Shown: positions 6,952 through 8,963 of the stretch, one piece after another | Position numbering within the stretch: position 1 is the stretch's first letter | Layout of the letters: each line of letters opens with the position of its first letter | Assembly (NCBI GenBank): GCA_031270565.1 | Contig: JAISXJ010000195.1 | Location: forward strand, 1-8,963 | Direction of reading: 5' to 3' | From: Prevotellaceae bacterium | GTDB lineage: Bacteria > Bacteroidota > Bacteroidia > Bacteroidales > Paludibacteraceae | DNA: 8,963 nucleotides | Notes under the pieces: model-generated | What the model saw: only the letters and a program-made list of their open reading frames with translations | Databases searched by the model: none | Told to the model about the DNA's origin: nothing | Made by a program: the position numbers and the translations under genes

Positions 6952-8595
6952 TTAGAGGGTATTTATACTGTTTAATTCTCTTATCAGGTCTTCTTCGTTC
7001 ATTATTTTCAAAGGATAGCCAGCGGCTATTATTTGCTCCGCCTGTCCCATCTTTTTGGGTCCGAAATCATCGCCAATAATGAGCAGATCTGTCCTTTTAG
7101 ACAATGCACCGTTGACATCTGTTCCTAATTTTTTGAGCAAAAGTGCCAAGTCGTTCCTGACTGGAAAGGATTCAAATACGCCACTTATCACAACCCGTTT
7201 TTTATAAAATATGGTATCTGTATTTTTTACGATTGATAAATCTTGAATTTTTGCATCCTTTGAAATGGATCGGTTTTTATCTAAATAAAACACTGGCACG
7301 GCTCTCTTATGCGTTTCTTCTGGGGGGGCGCTATCTGTGCTTTTGGCGGCTACTATACAAATTTGTGCGCACACTCTGGCATCACACAACGCATTATGAT
7401 GATTTTCAATATCTATACCAAGTTGTGTTGCAGCATTGTCCAAACGTACTTTTCCCAAAATTGTGCTTGTACATAAAAACGCCTTTACATGAACTTTTTC
7501 CAACTTATAATGGGCAATGGCTGTTTCAAGTACAGTTCTGTCAAAAGAAACGTTGTGCGCGACCATCTTTTCTTGGTCAAAATATGGTCGAATTTCAGGC
7601 CAAAGTGCATCAAATTCCTGACAGTTACAAGTTTTCTTTGCGGTTATACCGTGTATTTTTGAAAAATGCGAATCATATTTATTTTCAGGTGGTTGGATTA
7701 ACCAGCATTTTTCTTCAACAATTTCGCCGTTACGAACAACAACTATACCGAGCTGGCAGGGCATTCGGTCATGGGAGGAGGTCTCAAAATCAAATGCCGT
7801 AAAATTGTCGCCAAAAGAGCCTTTTATTACAATCTTTTGGTTAAGGGCATCTTGTTCCTTTATCTGCATTAAATGTTGATCCAAACTTGCTATACTTCTA
7901 TCTATCTGCAACATCGCATCCCCTGTTTTTATATGGTTGTCTCTTACCATAACTTCAAAGCATTTTGCGGTTGTCAGTGCGTTGCAAAGAACGTCATGAT
8001 ATGCGTTGGTTATATTCAAGCCACATAATACGGCAAGTCTCTCCAATGTAAGACTATTATATCTTTTTTCAGAGAAAGGTATATTACAGTAACTGTGTCC
8101 TTCGCGCATTGTACAGCACTCTGTATATCTGTATGTATCTACAAAAGGAATGTTTGTCAGTATTGATTTTATTTTTTTTGTTTCAGAGCCGATTATATGT
8201 ACATAATTCCAATAATTATAAGCAATTAACCACTTAATATTATTTAAATCCGCATAGAATTTCGCAAAAATCTCAACATGAGGTTTGGCATACTGTTTTA
8301 CAATTTCATCTGTAATATGATGAGAGGCTACGACTGCTTCAGGGATTGGTTTGCCCGGATTCAGATAAAAAGACTCCTCTTTTATCAACCCAAATTTTTC
8401 ATCAAGAATAACCCAAGCCAATAAAACAATACGAGAATGTCCATTTGCGAGTGTTATTGTCTTAATATCAAACATCATATAGTACGGAATGTTGGTTTTT
8501 GATGCTTTAAAAAAGTTTAATCCCAATAACTCTTCGGAATTCCCCGTTTTGTTGATAAAGGACAGTTTAAAATTTCTATTATTCACAATAAACAA
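6952..8595 (-). CDS. Tandem DEDDh exonuclease (one degenerate, one intact) with C-terminal BRCT domain
   Basis: The 547-residue protein has three parts. Residues 40-215 follow a DnaQ-like 3'-5' exonuclease fold but are degenerate: FDIKT (D43, with K45 replacing Glu), HHIT at 92-95, AYNYWNY (Y131 where Asp is expected), and H200 followed by N205 instead of Asp. Residues 263-415 are an intact DEDDh domain: D269 and E271 (FDFET), HGIT at 315-318, D352 (AHNVSFD), H400 and D405 (HNALCDA). Residues 466-540 form a BRCT domain (VVISGVF, SKRTDLLIIGDD), like those in NAD-dependent ligase. The likely role is DNA proofreading, trimming or repair with BRCT-mediated targeting. The listed start is TTG; a stop lies eight codons upstream. 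ATG at 8478 or 8475 (M40/M41) would begin exactly at the first domain, so the true start is uncertain. The gene is AT-rich at its 5' end. Confidence 0.85.
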   Translation of the reverse strand: MFIVNNRNFKLSFINKTGNSEELLGLNFFKASKTNIPYYMMFDIKTITLANGHSRIVLLAWVILDEKFGLIKEESFYLNPGKPIPEAVVASHHITDEIVKQYAKPHVEIFAKFYADLNNIKWLIAYNYWNYVHIIGSETKKIKSILTNIPFVDTYRYTECCTMREGHSYCNIPFSEKRYNSLTLERLAVLCGLNITNAYHDVLCNALTTAKCFEVMVRDNHIKTGDAMLQIDRSIASLDQHLMQIKEQDALNQKIVIKGSFGDNFTAFDFETSSHDRMPCQLGIVVVRNGEIVEEKCWLIQPPENKYDSHFSKIHGITAKKTCNCQEFDALWPEIRPYFDQEKMVAHNVSFDRTVLETAIAHYKLEKVHVKAFLCTSTILGKVRLDNAATQLGIDIENHHNALCDARVCAQICIVAAKSTDSAPPEETHKRAVPVFYLDKNRSISKDAKIQDLSIVKNTDTIFYKKRVVISGVFESFPVRNDLALLLKKLGTDVNGALSKRTDLLIIGDDFGPKKMGQAEQIIAAGYPLKIMNEEDLIRELNSINTL

Positions 8596-8711
8596 TTTAT
8601 AATTTAATGCTGTTATTTAATTATGTAACTTAACAAAAAGAACTTGCGCGTGCAACATTTTTTCATAGTGCCTTGAAGAACGAGTTAGCCTCCACAAAAC
8701 GGCAAAAAGCA
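8596..8711. other. AT-rich intergenic stretch between tRNA-Ala and the exonuclease gene
   Basis: No gene is seen here and no 23S rRNA start. No TAnnTTTG promoter is recognisable upstream of the exonuclease gene on the minus strand. A minus-strand GTTCTTT near 8641-8635 resembles the boxA-like element of rRNA leaders and spacers, but seven bases prove little. Confidence 0.4.
8660..8690 (+). repeat. Intergenic repeat, copy B (hairpin-forming)
   Basis: This matches the stretch at 1194-1224 at about 24 of 31 bases. Both keep TTTTCATAG, GCCT and TTAGCC, and both can fold a hairpin of TTTTC against a GAAAA-like strand (here 8659-8664 with 8675-8680, one G-T pair). Preserved pairing and mostly transition differences suggest a real dispersed element. 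Confidence 0.35.
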
Positions 8712-8728
8712 GTTATACACTGTATAAC
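8712..8728 (-). terminator. Candidate terminator downstream of the tRNA pair
   Basis: GTTATAC (8712-8718) and GTATAAC (8722-8728) form a perfect 7-bp stem with a 3-base loop. Read on the minus strand it lies 37 bases after tRNA-Ala and is followed by TGC and five T residues. The stem is AT-rich, so termination may be inefficient. Its position would end the tRNA transcript before the exonuclease gene. Confidence 0.45.
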
Positions 8729-8765
8729 CACTTTCTACTGTTCATTTTTTATTTTTTTTCCAATG

Positions 8766-8839
8766 TGGAGAATAACGGATTCGAACCGTTGACCCCCTGC
8801 TTGCAAAGCAGGTGCTCTAGCCAGCTGAGCTAATCCCCC
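8766..8839 (-). tRNA. tRNA-Ala(TGC)
   Basis: A 74-base cloverleaf reads on the minus strand. The acceptor stem GGGGGAT pairs with ATTCTCC (two G-T pairs). The D arm is GCTC/GAGC, the anticodon stem CCTGC/GCAGG holds loop TTTGCAA with anticodon TGC, and the T arm AACGG/CCGTT has loop TTCGAAT. The discriminator base is A. The 3' CCA is not encoded, as is common in Bacteroidota. It follows tRNA-Ile by 39 bases. Confidence 0.97.
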
Positions 8840-8878
8840 TTGTAACTGATTGACTGATAGATTTCAATCCTTAATGTG

Positions 8879-8952
8879 TAGTCCCAGGCAGAGTTGAACT
8901 GCCGACCTCCACATTATCAGTGTGGCGCTCTAACCAACTGAGCTATAGGACT
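8879..8952 (-). tRNA. tRNA-Ile(GAT)
   Basis: A 74-base cloverleaf reads on the minus strand. The acceptor AGTCCTA pairs with TGGGACT. The D arm is GCTC/GAGC, the anticodon stem CCACA/TGTGG holds loop CTGATAA with anticodon GAT, and the T arm GGCAG/CTGCC has loop TTCAACT. The discriminator is A and CCA is not encoded. It precedes tRNA-Ala in the order usual for the spacer between 16S and 23S rRNA genes. The 3' end of a 16S gene could lie just beyond the right window edge, but none is visible. Confidence 0.97.
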
Positions 8953-8963
8953 GGCTCGTAATA

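Noticed and set aside
7233..7802. A 189-residue plus-strand frame opposite the exonuclease gene
   Set aside because: It covers the catalytic motifs of the minus-strand exonuclease and shows no recognisable features.
8596..8765. Possible 23S rRNA 5' end after tRNA-Ala
   Set aside because: The stretch is AT-rich, contains no recognisable 23S sequence and runs directly into a protein gene.

Overview
The window looks like a chromosomal segment of a Bacteroidota bacterium, most likely of the order Bacteroidales. The signs are a FISUMP-type secreted protein, an exosortase of the type found in this phylum, a promoter matching the Bacteroidota -33 TTTG / -7 TAnnTTTG consensus, starts without clear Shine-Dalgarno sequences, and tRNA genes that do not encode CCA. 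No species can be named from what is visible.

Layout, left to right. (1) 1-1130, plus strand: the 3' part of a gene for a FISUMP-domain surface protein, cut by the window edge, followed by a clear intrinsic terminator. (2) 1236-2606, plus: a well-formed Bacteroidota promoter and a complete CNNM/CBS/CorC-HlyC membrane protein. Its last five codons and stop lie inside a 122-bp imperfect palindrome (2588-2709) that looks like a small non-autonomous mobile element or a large transcriptional hairpin. (3) 6714-2786, minus: tsaD, an exosortase-family gene and priA in tandem with short gaps, probably one transcript, with an intrinsic terminator candidate beyond priA. (4) 8595-6952, minus: a 547-residue protein with a degenerate DEDDh exonuclease domain, an intact DEDDh exonuclease domain and a C-terminal BRCT domain. 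Parts of it are much more AT-rich than the neighbouring genes. (5) 8952-8766, minus: tRNA-Ile(GAT) then tRNA-Ala(TGC), in the order usual for a 16S-23S spacer, but no 23S gene follows.

The tsaD-exosortase-priA cluster joins a universal tRNA-modification enzyme, a protein-sorting transpeptidase and the replication-restart helicase; nothing seen links their functions, so shared transcription is the only connection proposed. The most interesting items are the pseudoenzyme-enzyme exonuclease with BRCT, the 122-bp palindrome fused to the end of a coding sequence, the exosortase without a visible substrate, and the tRNA pair without 23S. No CRISPR array, complete insertion sequence or prophage gene was seen.
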